From the NCBI RefSeq assembly GCF_001612985.1, contig NZ_BDBM01000014.1:111747-175746 (forward strand): a stretch of 64,000 nucleotides of DNA, in the 5' to 3' direction. Origin of the DNA: Nocardia gamkensis NBRC 108242. GTDB lineage: Bacteria > Actinomycetota > Actinomycetes > Mycobacteriales > Mycobacteriaceae. The translations under genes were made by a program, and so were the position numbers. The notes under the pieces were generated by a model. The model was given only the letters and a program-made list of their open reading frames with translations. It was not told where the DNA came from and made no database searches. Below, one piece after another: positions 1-8,888 of this stretch (within the stretch, counting starts at the first letter, position 1; each line of letters starts with the position of its first letter).

Positions 1-278
1 GCCTCGGCGCGGAAGGTCTGGCGCGAGACGTCGAACGCCGCGGCCACGTGCGTGGGCTTCTCGTCGCGCAGCAGGTTGATCAGCATCGCGGTGAAGCCGT
101 AGACCGCGTTCGTGGTCTGCCCGGTGACCGTCTTGAAGTTCTCCGCGGGTAGCGCGAAGAACGCGCGATAGGCGATCGAATGCCCGTCCAGCAACAGCAA
201 CGTCGGCCGGTCTCCCGAGCCGGGATCGCCGGAGCCGGACGCGGGGGCGGGACGCGGAGCGGTCGTGGGTGAACTCAC
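1..278 (-). CDS. polA: DNA polymerase I, N-terminal part (cut by window edge)
   Basis: The first 92 codons of DNA polymerase I, running off the left edge of the window. A short Pro/Ser/Gly-rich lead is followed by LLLLDGHSIAYRAFFALP, the opening strand of the 5'-3' exonuclease domain with its metal-binding Asp, and then by GQTTNAVYGF and THVAAAFDVSRQTFR. The family fills gaps, removes Okazaki primers and works in excision repair. The GTG start is the only one upstream of the conserved strand; the Shine-Dalgarno is weak. Nearness to pdtaR matches the mycobacterial order. The polymerase domain lies outside the window. Confidence 0.95.
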   Translation of the reverse strand, partial: MSSPTTAPRPAPASGSGDPGSGDRPTLLLLDGHSIAYRAFFALPAENFKTVTGQTTNAVYGFTAMLINLLRDEKPTHVAAAFDVSRQTFRAE

Positions 279-387
279 GCCCCAGAGTCTAGGGACCGGC
301 ACCGACAAGGCGATACGCCGACACCCAGGTGCCCCCGGCGCCGGACTTCCGGCTCACGGGACGCGCGTCGATCGCGCCCCGCGGCTG

Positions 388-2076
388 TCACAGCGTGGCG
401 ACCAGTTCTCGCAGCACCGGCAGGCTCACCGATCCGGAGCCGAGCACCACGTCGTGGAATGCCTTGATGTCGAAGTCCGCGCCGAGCCGCTCGGTGGCCG
501 CCACCCGCTGGCGCAGGATCTCCAGCTGGCCGACCTTGTAGGCGACCGCCTGCCCCGGCATGGCGATGTAGCGGTCCACCTCGACGGTGATCTCGGCCAG
601 CCCGACCGGCGCGTTGGCCACCATGAAGTCGATGGCCCGCTGCCTGCTCCACCCCTTCGCGTGCAAGCCGGTGTCGACCACCAGACGGCAGGAGCGCCAC
701 GAGTCTCCGGCCAGCATGCCGAGCCGGCCCAGATCGTCCTCGTACAAACCCATTTCGTCGGCCAGCCGCTCGGTGTAGAGCGCCCACCCTTCGACGAAAG
801 CGGTGTTGGCGAAGGACTGGCGCTGGAAGCGCGGCAGATGGTCGAGTTCGTTGGCGATGGTGAGTTGCAGGTGATGGCCGGGGATCGCCTCGTGGTAGGC
901 CACCGACGCGGTCTCGTACCGGCCGCGGCCGGTGGGATGGTGCTGGTTGACGAAATACGTGCCGGGCCGGGAACCGTCGGCGGCGGGCGGAAAGTAGTAC
1001 GCCGCGGGCGAATCCGCGGCCAGGAATTCCGGCACCGGGACGATGTCGCAGGACTCCTTCGGCAGGCGCCCGAACCAGTTCCCCATCTCGGTGCCCGCCA
1101 TGGCCAGCGCTCGGCGGGCGTCGAACATGATCTGCTCCGCGTCGTCGTAGCACAGCGCGGGATCGTCACGCAGGCGGGCGAAGATCTCACCGAGATCGCC
1201 GGTGCCGAACAGGCGCGCGCCCACCGTCGCGTACTCCTCGCGCAGCTTCGCCAGCTCGGTGAGCCCGAGGTCGTGGATCTCGTCGGCGCCCAGATCGGGC
1301 AGCGTCGTGTGGTGGCGCAGCAGTCGCTGGTAGATGTCCTCGCCGTCGGCGCCGAGCCAGCCGAGGCCGGGCCGGTCGTCGGGACGGGCGGCGGGCAGCA
1401 GCTCGTCGTACAGCGCGTCGCGGTAGACCTGGAACGCGGGCCGGATGACATCCCGCGTCACGTCGGCCATTTCGGAGCGCCACGCGGCCTCGCCGTCCCA
1501 GCCCTCCGGTCCCGCGAAGGTGACGAACGGGTCGGCGGCGAGGTCGGAATCCAGGTAGCCGTCCAATTGGTTGAGCGAACGCTCGATGGTGATCCGCGCG
1601 GGCGCTCGTCCGGCGGCCAGGCCCGCGCGGAACCGTTCCACGGCCTGGCCGAGCATGTCACCGAACTGCCGGTAGCGCCGCACCAGTGCCAGCGCGTGCT
1701 CGGGCCGCGGCGCGTTCGTCTGCGGCGCCACCATCAGCACGCCCGCGTGCACGCCGTTCATCTGGTCGGAGGCCATCTCCACCGGCCGCCATTCCAGATG
1801 CTCGACCGCGCCGCTCAACTCGGTGCGCAACAGGCTGCGAGTGATGCGGTCGGTCGGGCTCAACGGCTCCGCGTCGAGCGCGTCGACCGCGCGCAGCAGA
1901 TCGCGCCAGGTCGACAGCAACCGCTGCTCCGCGTCGACGGACAGATCCTCGATCCGATCGTCGAAGCGGCGGTCGCCGAGCAAGGTAGCCTCGCTCGGCG
2001 CCGCCTCGAGCACACTGTCCCAATACCGCTCGGCCAGGCTCATCAGCTCGTCGTGACCATCCATGGTCACGATCAT
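388..2076 (-). CDS. DUF885 family protein (putative metallopeptidase-like)
   Basis: A 562-residue soluble protein of the DUF885 family. The diagnostic motif is HEAIPGHHLQ in the C-terminal half, a metalloprotease-like HE-x4-HH pattern, followed by the FVEGWALYTERLADEMGLY stretch that also typifies the family. There is no signal peptide or membrane segment. Members resemble M32-like carboxypeptidases in fold, but the substrate is not established. Three starts are possible; the ATG at 2076 (MIVTMDGHDEL) has a GAGG-like sequence in front, and the ATG at 2064 is nearly as good. The gene lies on the same strand about 100 bases after livGF but probably has its own role. Confidence 0.85.
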   Translation of the reverse strand: MIVTMDGHDELMSLAERYWDSVLEAAPSEATLLGDRRFDDRIEDLSVDAEQRLLSTWRDLLRAVDALDAEPLSPTDRITRSLLRTELSGAVEHLEWRPVEMASDQMNGVHAGVLMVAPQTNAPRPEHALALVRRYRQFGDMLGQAVERFRAGLAAGRAPARITIERSLNQLDGYLDSDLAADPFVTFAGPEGWDGEAAWRSEMADVTRDVIRPAFQVYRDALYDELLPAARPDDRPGLGWLGADGEDIYQRLLRHHTTLPDLGADEIHDLGLTELAKLREEYATVGARLFGTGDLGEIFARLRDDPALCYDDAEQIMFDARRALAMAGTEMGNWFGRLPKESCDIVPVPEFLAADSPAAYYFPPAADGSRPGTYFVNQHHPTGRGRYETASVAYHEAIPGHHLQLTIANELDHLPRFQRQSFANTAFVEGWALYTERLADEMGLYEDDLGRLGMLAGDSWRSCRLVVDTGLHAKGWSRQRAIDFMVANAPVGLAEITVEVDRYIAMPGQAVAYKVGQLEILRQRVAATERLGADFDIKAFHDVVLGSGSVSLPVLRELVATL

Positions 2077-2172
2077 GCCTCGAGCCGGCCCGCGCGGCAC
2101 CGGAGTCGGCGCGCCCGCGGGCACCGGGCACGCATGACACGTCCCCGGGCCCGCGCACGGCGAGGCGGGCGC

Positions 2173-3990
2173 CTAACCCACGCCCAGATACGCCGATTTC
2201 ACCGCGGGATCTGTGAGCAGTTCCGCGCCGCGACCGGTTTTGGTGACCTCACCGGTCTCCATGATGTAGGCGCGGTCGCTGCGGGCCAGCGCCTGCTGGG
2301 CGTTCTGCTCCACCAGCAGCACCGTGGTGCCCTGCTGGTTGATCTCGCTGATGATCCGGAAGATCTGCTGGATCACCATGGGCGCCAGGCCCATCGACGG
2401 CTCGTCGAGCAGCAGCAGCCGCGGCCGTGCCATCAGCGCGCGGGCGATGGCGAGCATCTGCTGCTCACCGCCGGAGAGCGTGCCGCCCACCTGCTTGCGC
2501 CGCTCTAGCAGCCGGGGAAACAGTTCGAACACCCACTCCAGCGTCCGGTCGTACTCGGCCTTCTGCTTGAAACCCCTTCCATAGCAACCCATGTCGAGGT
2601 TCTCCTGCACCGTCATACCGGGGAACACGCCCCGGCCCTCCGGCGCCTGGATCAGCCCGTGCGTCACCCGCTCGTGCGCCTTCATCCGGGTGATGTCGCG
2701 GCCCTCGAACATGATCCGGCCGCGGGTCAGCGGCAGCAGCCCGGACATCGCGCGCATCGACGTCGTCTTGCCCGCGCCGTTGGCGCCGAGCAGGGTGACC
2801 AGTTCGCCCTCGGCGACGCTCAGCGAGATCCCGTGCAGCGCCTGGATCCTGCCGTAGTTGACGACCATGTCCTCGACTTCGAGCAGCGGGGCTCCCCGGC
2901 CGGCGCCCACGGGCGCGCGCGTCGCCTCCGGCACCGGCTCGGTGACCGCCGTCCTGCCGAGCGGCACCGCTGCGGGCTCCGGATCAGACGGTGACACGTC
3001 TTCGCCGTCTTCCGTTGCCGGAGAACCGGATTCACTCACCTCGGTATCCGGCACGCCGAGGTACGCGGCGATCACGGCGGGGTTGTCCCGGATGTCCGCG
3101 GGCAGCCCGTCGGCGATCTTGCGGCCGAACTCGAGCACCACGATCCGGTCGGTCACGCCCATGACCAGCCGCATGTCGTGCTCGATCAGCAGCACGGTGA
3201 ACCCGTCGTCGCGGATCTTGCGGATCAGATCCATGAGCGCGGACTTCTCACTCGGATTGAACCCGGCCGCGGGCTCGTCCAGGCACAGCAGTTTCGGCTC
3301 GGTGGCCAGCGCGCGGGCGATCTCCAGGCGACGCTGGTCGCCGTAGGACAGATTGCGCGCCTTCTCCACCGCGCGCGGGGCGATGCCGACGAACTCCAGC
3401 AGCGCCATGCCGCGCTCGATGGCGTCGCGTTCCTCACGCCGATGCCGCGGCGTGCGGAACACCGCGCCGGGCACCGAGGTCCGGTGCCGTGCGTCGGTGC
3501 CGACCACGACGTTCTCCAAGGCGGTCATCTCGCCGAAGAGCCGCACGTTCTGGAACGTGCGCGCGATGCCGAGGCGGGTGATCGCGTTGCGCTTGGTCTT
3601 GGTCAGTGGCTTGCCGTCGAAGTACACCAGCCCGGAGGCGGGCTGGTAGACACCGGTGATCGCGTTGAAGCAGGTGGTCTTGCCCGCACCGTTGGGCCCG
3701 ATGAGACCGAGGATCTCGCCGCGGCGGATCTCGAAACTCACCTGGTCCAGGGCGGTGAGACCGCCGAACCGCACCGTCAGGCCCTCGGTGCGCAGCAGCG
3801 GCTCGCCCACCGCGGTCTCGATATCGCGGTGCGGCGCGACGACTTCCGCGACGGTCTCGGCGTCGGCGAGGTCCGGGATCACCTGGGTGACGTCGACCGT
3901 GCCCGCCGACTCCGGCTGCGGTTCGGCCACGTAGCCCGCGGCCATGTCCTCGTTGTCGAACAGCGCGTCGCCCGCGCCCGGCCCGGTCAT
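2173..3990 (-). CDS. livGF: Fused LivG-LivF: two branched-chain amino acid ABC ATPases in one chain
   Basis: A 605-residue protein holding both ATPases that are usually separate genes. After an acidic lead of about 60 residues comes the LivG half: Walker A GPNGAGKT near 98-105, signature LSYGDQ near 214, Walker B LLCLDEPAAG near 234, ending in the typical AAYLGV. A linker of about 55 residues rich in Pro, Ser and Glu follows, then the LivF half with Walker A GANGAGKT near 402, LSGGEQQ, LLLLDEPSMGLAP and the terminal SAYLGVG. No stop or convincing internal start breaks the frame. It would supply both nucleotide-binding sites to LivH/LivM at the inner face of the membrane. The ATG overlaps the livM stop (ATGA). 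Confidence 0.9.
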   Translation of the reverse strand: MTGPGAGDALFDNEDMAAGYVAEPQPESAGTVDVTQVIPDLADAETVAEVVAPHRDIETAVGEPLLRTEGLTVRFGGLTALDQVSFEIRRGEILGLIGPNGAGKTTCFNAITGVYQPASGLVYFDGKPLTKTKRNAITRLGIARTFQNVRLFGEMTALENVVVGTDARHRTSVPGAVFRTPRHRREERDAIERGMALLEFVGIAPRAVEKARNLSYGDQRRLEIARALATEPKLLCLDEPAAGFNPSEKSALMDLIRKIRDDGFTVLLIEHDMRLVMGVTDRIVVLEFGRKIADGLPADIRDNPAVIAAYLGVPDTEVSESGSPATEDGEDVSPSDPEPAAVPLGRTAVTEPVPEATRAPVGAGRGAPLLEVEDMVVNYGRIQALHGISLSVAEGELVTLLGANGAGKTTSMRAMSGLLPLTRGRIMFEGRDITRMKAHERVTHGLIQAPEGRGVFPGMTVQENLDMGCYGRGFKQKAEYDRTLEWVFELFPRLLERRKQVGGTLSGGEQQMLAIARALMARPRLLLLDEPSMGLAPMVIQQIFRIISEINQQGTTVLLVEQNAQQALARSDRAYIMETGEVTKTGRGAELLTDPAVKSAYLGVG

Positions 3991-5405
3991 CGTCCCGCTC
4001 CGATCGGCTCGGCGGCGACCGGTCTGCGCACGGCCAGATACACCTGCCTGCCGTAGGTGAGCAGCTTCTGGCGCACCGGGAACAGACCCTGCGGACGCAA
4101 GATCATCATCACCACCAACGCGATACCGAAATACAGATATTTGAGGTCGCCCAGTGACTGCGCGCCGCCCTTGCGGAAGAGCAGCACGCTGCCGAGCAAC
4201 AGCAGCGCCAGCACGCCGGTCACCACCATGCCGGTGATCACGCCGCGCCGTGGCCAGACGCTCAGCCTGCCGGCCCACAACCGCCAGGCGACGATCAGCG
4301 CGACGAACACCGCGACATCGATCGCCAGCAGGACATACCCGGTCGACTCGTTGCTGACCAGGTTCACCGACTGCAGCCGCGCGGGCAGGTAGGCGATGAC
4401 GAACGCGCCGAAGATCACTCCGAGTTTGTTGCCCTGCCCGCCGATCACCACCGCGCACAGGAACAGCATCGAGTTGATGATGTTGAAGCCGGTGGGGTTG
4501 ATGAACTGCACCTGCCCGGCGTAGATCGCGCCGGACATGCCGCCCACCGCGGCGCCGATCATGAAGGCCCACAGCTTGAACTTGAACGTCGGCACGCCCA
4601 TGATCTCGGCCGCGTCCTCGTCCTCGCGGATGGCCACCCAGGCGCGGCCGACCCGGCTGCGCTCCAGGTTGCCGACCACCAGCAGCACCACGACGACCAG
4701 CGCCATGCCGAACCAATACCAGTAGGTGCCGTAGCTGGCGCGGTCGAGGAGGTTGACGCTGTCGGGGTCGCCGCTGTTGCCGCCGGAGAACACGCCCTCC
4801 GGTTTGCTCGCGGATTCGCCCACGTGCGGGTAGGCCACACCCGACAGCCCGAGGCTGCCGTTGGTGATCTCGGTGAGGTTCTCGGCGAGCAGGCGCACGA
4901 TCTCACCGAAGCCGAGGGTCACGATCGCCAGATAGTCGCCACGCAGCCGCAGCGTCGGCGAACCGAGGATCAGGCCGGATACCGCGGTCACCGCCACCGC
5001 GATCGGCAGGCAGGCCAGCCATGCCCACTTCGGATCGAGCCAGCCGCCGTCGGTCTGGTTCCACGGGCTGTTGGGGCTGGTGAGCAGGCCGACGGTGTAG
5101 GCGCCGACGGCGTAGAAACCGACGTAGCCCAGGTCGAGCAGGCCCGCCTGCCCGACCACCACATTGAGGCCGATGGCCAGCAGCGCGTACATCGCGACCT
5201 GCGCCATCACCAGGCCGAAGTTGTAGGAGGGGGTGTTCAGCAGCGGCGGCGGGAACAGCGGCAGCAGCGCGAGCAGCAGAAGGATCGGGACGCCGACGCC
5301 CCACTGCGCGGGCCTGCTCAGGCCGTCCCACCAGGTGCGGAGCGCATCGCCGAGGCCGCGGCGCGCGGTGTCCGGCGCGGACGCCGTCTTGGTCGTGTCG
5401 GTCAT
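3987..5405 (-). CDS. livM: Branched-chain amino acid ABC transporter permease LivM
   Basis: A 472-residue permease with about ten hydrophobic segments. The conserved LivM core runs from the first membrane segment (ILLLLALLPLFPPP) through GLNVVVGQAGLLDLGYVGFYAVGAYTVGLL and RLRGDYLAIVTLGFGEIVRLLAEN, to the EAA-like loop AWVAIREDEDAAEIMGV that contacts the ATPase. A long C-terminal tail adds two further membrane segments, which is longer than the usual family member. MTDTTKT was chosen as start because its ATG overlaps the livH stop by four bases (ATGA), implying coupled translation. The partner is LivH, and energy comes from the fused LivGF encoded next. Confidence 0.93.
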   Translation of the reverse strand: MTDTTKTASAPDTARRGLGDALRTWWDGLSRPAQWGVGVPILLLLALLPLFPPPLLNTPSYNFGLVMAQVAMYALLAIGLNVVVGQAGLLDLGYVGFYAVGAYTVGLLTSPNSPWNQTDGGWLDPKWAWLACLPIAVAVTAVSGLILGSPTLRLRGDYLAIVTLGFGEIVRLLAENLTEITNGSLGLSGVAYPHVGESASKPEGVFSGGNSGDPDSVNLLDRASYGTYWYWFGMALVVVVLLVVGNLERSRVGRAWVAIREDEDAAEIMGVPTFKFKLWAFMIGAAVGGMSGAIYAGQVQFINPTGFNIINSMLFLCAVVIGGQGNKLGVIFGAFVIAYLPARLQSVNLVSNESTGYVLLAIDVAVFVALIVAWRLWAGRLSVWPRRGVITGMVVTGVLALLLLGSVLLFRKGGAQSLGDLKYLYFGIALVVMMILRPQGLFPVRQKLLTYGRQVYLAVRRPVAAEPIGAGR

Positions 5406-6439
5406 GCGCGCGCCCTTCCGAGACTCTCGCCGAGGATGCCGGTCGGGCGAACCATCAGCACCAGGACCAGCACCACGAACGCGACCACGTCGCGCCACTC
5501 GGTGCCGAAGAGGATCTGGCCGTATTGCTCCACCACACCGAGCAGCAGGCCGCCGAGCAGCGCACCGCGCAGATTGCCGATGCCGCCGAGCACCGCGGCG
5601 CTGAACGCCTTGATGCCGAGGACGAACCCGCCGGAGTAGATGATCCCGTTCGGGATCTTCAGCGTGAACAGCATCGCCGCCGCGCCCGCGAGCACGCCGC
5701 CGATGAGGAAGGTCAGCATGATGACCCGTTCACGCGAGACGCCCATCAGCGTCGCGGTGTCCGGGTCCTGGGCCACGGCCCGGATGCCGCGGCCGAACTT
5801 CGTCCGGTTGATCAGCACCTCGGTGGCGATCGCCAGCACCACCGCCGCCGCGACGATCAGCAGCATGATGTTGGTGACGTCCGCACCGCCGAAACTGAAC
5901 TGAATGGTCGGCTCGACCAGCCGGATCGGCTGCTGAGCGTTGGTGCCACCGAGATCGGGGCGCAGCTTCGGCAACACGAAGTGCACCAGCTCCTGCAGCA
6001 CGAACGACATGCCGATCGCCGTGATCAGGAAGGCCAGCGGTTTCGCGCCCCGTTTACGCAGGGGCCGGTAGGCCACCCGCTCCAATCCGACGGCCGCGCC
6101 GCCGGATACCAGCATGCCCACGATCATCGCCAAGCCCAGGTAGACGACGGTGAGCACCACACCCTGGGTGTAAACGTCCGGACTCGCCACGAATCCGAAG
6201 ATCATCAAACCGACCAATTGCCCGAACAGCCCGAGCATGAAAATTTCCGAATGGGCGAAATTGATCAGCCGCAATACGCCGTAGACCAAGGTGTAGCCCA
6301 CGGCGACCAACGCGTAGATGGCGCCGTATGTCACGCCGTCGACGGTCAGCCGCCAGAAACTGTCGACCAACCCCTCGTAGTTGAAGTCGATCGAACCGGC
6401 AGCGAGTTGAACCCCACCGGCCGATAGCGTTTGTTTCAT
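5402..6439 (-). CDS. livH: Branched-chain amino acid ABC transporter permease LivH
   Basis: A 345-residue integral membrane permease with eight or more hydrophobic segments. Family landmarks are GAIYALVAVGYTLVYGVLRLINFAHSE near the N-terminus, the loop GRGIRAVAQDPDTATLMGVSRERV that docks on the ATPase, and GGIGNLRGALLGGLLLGVVE. The ATG of MKQTLSAGG was preferred over an upstream start because GAGGGG lies eleven bases ahead of it. It is the first gene after the livK stop, separated by a 94-base gap that holds a strong hairpin. Confidence 0.93.
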   Translation of the reverse strand: MKQTLSAGGVQLAAGSIDFNYEGLVDSFWRLTVDGVTYGAIYALVAVGYTLVYGVLRLINFAHSEIFMLGLFGQLVGLMIFGFVASPDVYTQGVVLTVVYLGLAMIVGMLVSGGAAVGLERVAYRPLRKRGAKPLAFLITAIGMSFVLQELVHFVLPKLRPDLGGTNAQQPIRLVEPTIQFSFGGADVTNIMLLIVAAAVVLAIATEVLINRTKFGRGIRAVAQDPDTATLMGVSRERVIMLTFLIGGVLAGAAAMLFTLKIPNGIIYSGGFVLGIKAFSAAVLGGIGNLRGALLGGLLLGVVEQYGQILFGTEWRDVVAFVVLVLVLMVRPTGILGESLGRARA

Positions 6440-6473
6440 TGTTTTCTGCCCCTCATCCTTTCGCCCACCGAAC

Positions 6474-6517
6474 AACGGCACGTACGGGGATTCGAATGAA
6501 CCCCCGCACGTGCCGTT
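6474..6517 (-). other. Strong RNA hairpin between livK and livH
   Basis: Read on the minus strand the arms are AACGGCACGTGCGGGG and CCCCGTACGTGCCGTT, which pair over 16 base pairs with one G-U pair and enclose a 12-base loop. No run of U follows, so it is not a classical intrinsic terminator. It sits just after the stop of the abundant binding-protein gene and before livH. A hairpin there commonly protects the upstream mRNA end or lowers downstream expression; that role here is inferred from position. Confidence 0.65.
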
Positions 6518-6533
6518 CGCCCGGGATCCGGGA

Positions 6534-7775
6534 CTACTTGACCTCGTACACCCAGATCAGCGCGTTCGTCAGCTCGCCGTTCGGATTCCACTTGTACTGA
6601 CGCGCGAGGCCGGCACCGTCGTACGTCCGTACATAGTCGAGCAGGTCCGAGCGGGTGACCTTACCGCCGTCGATGCCCTTGGCCAGGATCGTGGTCAGGT
6701 CGTACGCCTCGACGGAGTAGACACCGGGCGCCTGGCCGTTGAGCGCCTGGTAGTCCGCGGCGAACTTCTCCGGAGCGGGACCGCACGGGCACGACAGCTT
6801 CGCGCCCTTGGCGGCGCTGCCCGCCTGGGCGACGAACTGCGGGTCGTTGGTGCCGTCGGCGGAGACGAAGACCGCCTTCACCCCACCGGACTTCAACTGC
6901 TGGGCCAGCGGCGCGCCCTCGGAGTAGTAGCCGGAGTAGAAGATGGCGTCGGGATTCGCGGCCGCCACCTTGGTGACGGTCGCGGAGAAGTCCTTGTCGC
7001 CCTTCTTGATGCTGGCGGCGCACGCCGGATCGGCGGCGGCGCCGAGGCCCTCGGTGATCGACTTCGCCAGGCCGGTGCCGTAGTCGGTGTTGTCCTGGAT
7101 GACGCAGACCTTCTTGTAGCCCGCACCGTTGACCAGGTACTTCGCCACCGAGGGACCTTGCACGTCATCGTTGGCGAGACCGCGGAAGAAGGTGGTCCAA
7201 CCGTTCTGGGTCAGCGTGGCGTTGGTCGCCGACGAGGTGACCGAGACCAGGCCCGCATCGCTGAGGATCTTGCCGGTCGCCTTCGTCTCGCCGGAGAAGG
7301 CGGGACCGACCAGCCCGATGATCGAGCGGTCGTTGACGATCTGCGGGATCACCTGGGTGGCCTTCTGCGGGTCGCCCTCGGTGTCGAACTGCTTCAGCTC
7401 GATCTTGCAGCCCGGGTTGGCCTTGTTGTGCTTGTCCAGGGCGAGCTTGACGCCGTTGACGATGTTGATGCCGAGCGCGGCGTCGGGGCCGGTCAGCGCA
7501 CCCGCCATCGCGATGGCCGTTCCGGGCGCGCAGGTCGCCTTGCCGTCGCCCGCGGGATCGGCCGCCGCGGCCGCGTCCGCCTTCGGCACTTCCTTGCCCT
7601 GCTGGTCGACCTGGAGAAGCGGCTGGATGGACAGGCCGCCCGCGCCGTTGGTGCCCGAGGAATCCGAACCGCTGCTGGTGGATTTGTCGCTACAACCGGT
7701 CAGCACCAGCGCGGCGGCGGCGCCGACGGCCAGAACAGCTCGCGTCGAGCGACTGCGCCATGTCGAACTAAGCAC
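6534..7775 (-). CDS. livK: Branched-chain amino acid ABC transporter substrate-binding lipoprotein
   Basis: A 413-residue exported binding protein. The GTG start is preceded by GATGAGGTG and gives a short basic lead, a hydrophobic stretch and the lipobox VLTGC, so the mature protein should be lipid-anchored outside the membrane. A low-complexity Ser/Gly linker follows, then the type I periplasmic-binding fold: IAMAGALTGPDAALGINIVNG, NDRSIIGLVGPAFSGETKA and CVIQDNTDYGTGLA. The family binds Leu/Ile/Val or related compounds and hands them to LivHM. It is the promoter-proximal gene of the liv operon. Confidence 0.93.
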   Translation of the reverse strand: MLSSTWRSRSTRAVLAVGAAAALVLTGCSDKSTSSGSDSSGTNGAGGLSIQPLLQVDQQGKEVPKADAAAAADPAGDGKATCAPGTAIAMAGALTGPDAALGINIVNGVKLALDKHNKANPGCKIELKQFDTEGDPQKATQVIPQIVNDRSIIGLVGPAFSGETKATGKILSDAGLVSVTSSATNATLTQNGWTTFFRGLANDDVQGPSVAKYLVNGAGYKKVCVIQDNTDYGTGLAKSITEGLGAAADPACAASIKKGDKDFSATVTKVAAANPDAIFYSGYYSEGAPLAQQLKSGGVKAVFVSADGTNDPQFVAQAGSAAKGAKLSCPCGPAPEKFAADYQALNGQAPGVYSVEAYDLTTILAKGIDGGKVTRSDLLDYVRTYDGAGLARQYKWNPNGELTNALIWVYEVK

Positions 7776-7959
7776 GTTTCACCTCATCTAAGTTCTGTGC
7801 TCCCCCGGGGTCGCCGAGGAGGCCGAGACATCAGCCCGGTCAGAACATAGCGTCGGTACGTTAGTTCCGCATCACATTCGGATCATGCGCGCGACATCGT
7901 TTCGAATTCTTCTTCACCGCGACGTTTCGACTACGTAAATTCTCCCGCCGCGCGCACGG

Positions 7960-8577
7960 TCACTTCGGCGTCAGGTTCTCCAAGACGACCTCCGCGACCG
8001 CCTTCATCGTGGTGCGGCGGTCCATTGCGGTGCGCTGAATCCACTTGAACGCCTGCGGCTCCGAAAGGCCCTGCGTCTGCATCAGAACACCCTTGGCACG
8101 CTCGACCAGCTTGCGCGTCTCCAGCCGCTCGGCGAGATTCGCGACCTCGCTCTCCAGCGCGGTGATCTCGTGGAAGCGACTGGCCGCCAATTCGATGGCG
8201 GGCACCAGATCCGATTTCGTGAACGGCTTCACCAGGTAGGCCATCGCGCCCGCGTCGCGCGCCCGCTCCACCAGATCGCGCTGACTGAACGCGGTCAGGA
8301 TGACCACCGGGGCAACGCGTTTCGACGCGATCTCGGCCGCCGCGTCGATGCCGTCGCGGCGCGGCATCTTCACATCCATTATGACCAGATCCGGCCGGTG
8401 CTCCACCGCGAGATCCACCGCCTGCTGACCGTCACCCGCCTCGCCGACCACCTGATAACCCTCTTCGGTCAGCATCTCGACCAGATCCATGCGAATGAGC
8501 GCCTCGTCTTCGGCGACGACGACCCGCTTCGCGCCGGCGTCCCGCTTGGTGCCGGCGCCCCCAGCTGCTGTGCTCAT
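7960..8577 (-). CDS. pdtaR: Response regulator with ANTAR RNA-binding domain
   Basis: A 205-residue two-domain protein. The N-terminal receiver domain shows the acidic pair AEDEALIR, the phospho-acceptor Asp in DLVIMDVKMPRRDG, the switch Thr in VILTAF and the Lys in YLVKPF. The C-terminal third is an ANTAR domain (LETRKLVERAKGVLMQTQGLSEPQAFKWIQ), which binds paired hexaloop RNA hairpins to prevent termination. The mycobacterial homologue PdtaR is phosphorylated by the kinase PdtaS, which is encoded elsewhere. The ATG of MSTAAGG is preceded by GAGGGG. It lies near polA as in Mycobacterium. Confidence 0.93.
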   Translation of the reverse strand: MSTAAGGAGTKRDAGAKRVVVAEDEALIRMDLVEMLTEEGYQVVGEAGDGQQAVDLAVEHRPDLVIMDVKMPRRDGIDAAAEIASKRVAPVVILTAFSQRDLVERARDAGAMAYLVKPFTKSDLVPAIELAASRFHEITALESEVANLAERLETRKLVERAKGVLMQTQGLSEPQAFKWIQRTAMDRRTTMKAVAEVVLENLTPK

Positions 8578-8782
8578 AGGTAGACCCCTCTGGTTCCGAT
8601 GCCCTGTCCCGACCCAACCGAAAGAAAGCCGCGCTCGCACCGGGCGACCATCGGCCATCCATCGGGCTGTCGAGTGATGTAGAGAGTACCTTTCACTTCG
8701 ACATAGAACGCATATACCCTGCGCAAACCGTGCCCTCGCGCCGCGGAGGCCAACCCATTCGCGCTCACGCCACCCGACCCGC

Positions 8783-8788
8783 TATAGT
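8783..8788 (+). promoter_or_regulatory. Likely -10 element of the tRNA-Leu gene
   Basis: TATAGT stands 14 bases upstream of the first base of the mature tRNA, a normal distance for a stable-RNA promoter. The -35 region is not clear. Confidence 0.5.
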
Positions 8789-8801
8789 TGCCACCCGGTG
8801 C

Positions 8802-8888
8802 GCCGAGTTGGCGGAACTGGCAGACGCGACGGTCTCAAAAACCGTTGTCCGAAAGGACGTGTGGGTTCGAGTCCCACACTCGGCACCA
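8802..8888 (+). tRNA. tRNA-Leu (anticodon CAA)
   Basis: The acceptor arms GCCGAGT and ACTCGGC pair fully and are followed by A and an encoded CCA. The anticodon stem ACGGT/ACCGT closes the seven-base loop CTCAAAA, giving anticodon CAA, which reads UUG. The long variable arm GTCCGAAAGGAC is typical of a class II tRNA, and the T arm GTGGGTTCGAGTCCCAC is canonical. No direct repeat of the 3' end was seen nearby. Confidence 0.96.

Noticed and set aside
265..2508. Very long frame opposite the DUF885 gene (747 codons)
   Set aside because: It is the antisense of two strongly supported genes, is rich in Arg, His and Gln, and has no family motif. Long shadow frames are expected at this GC content.
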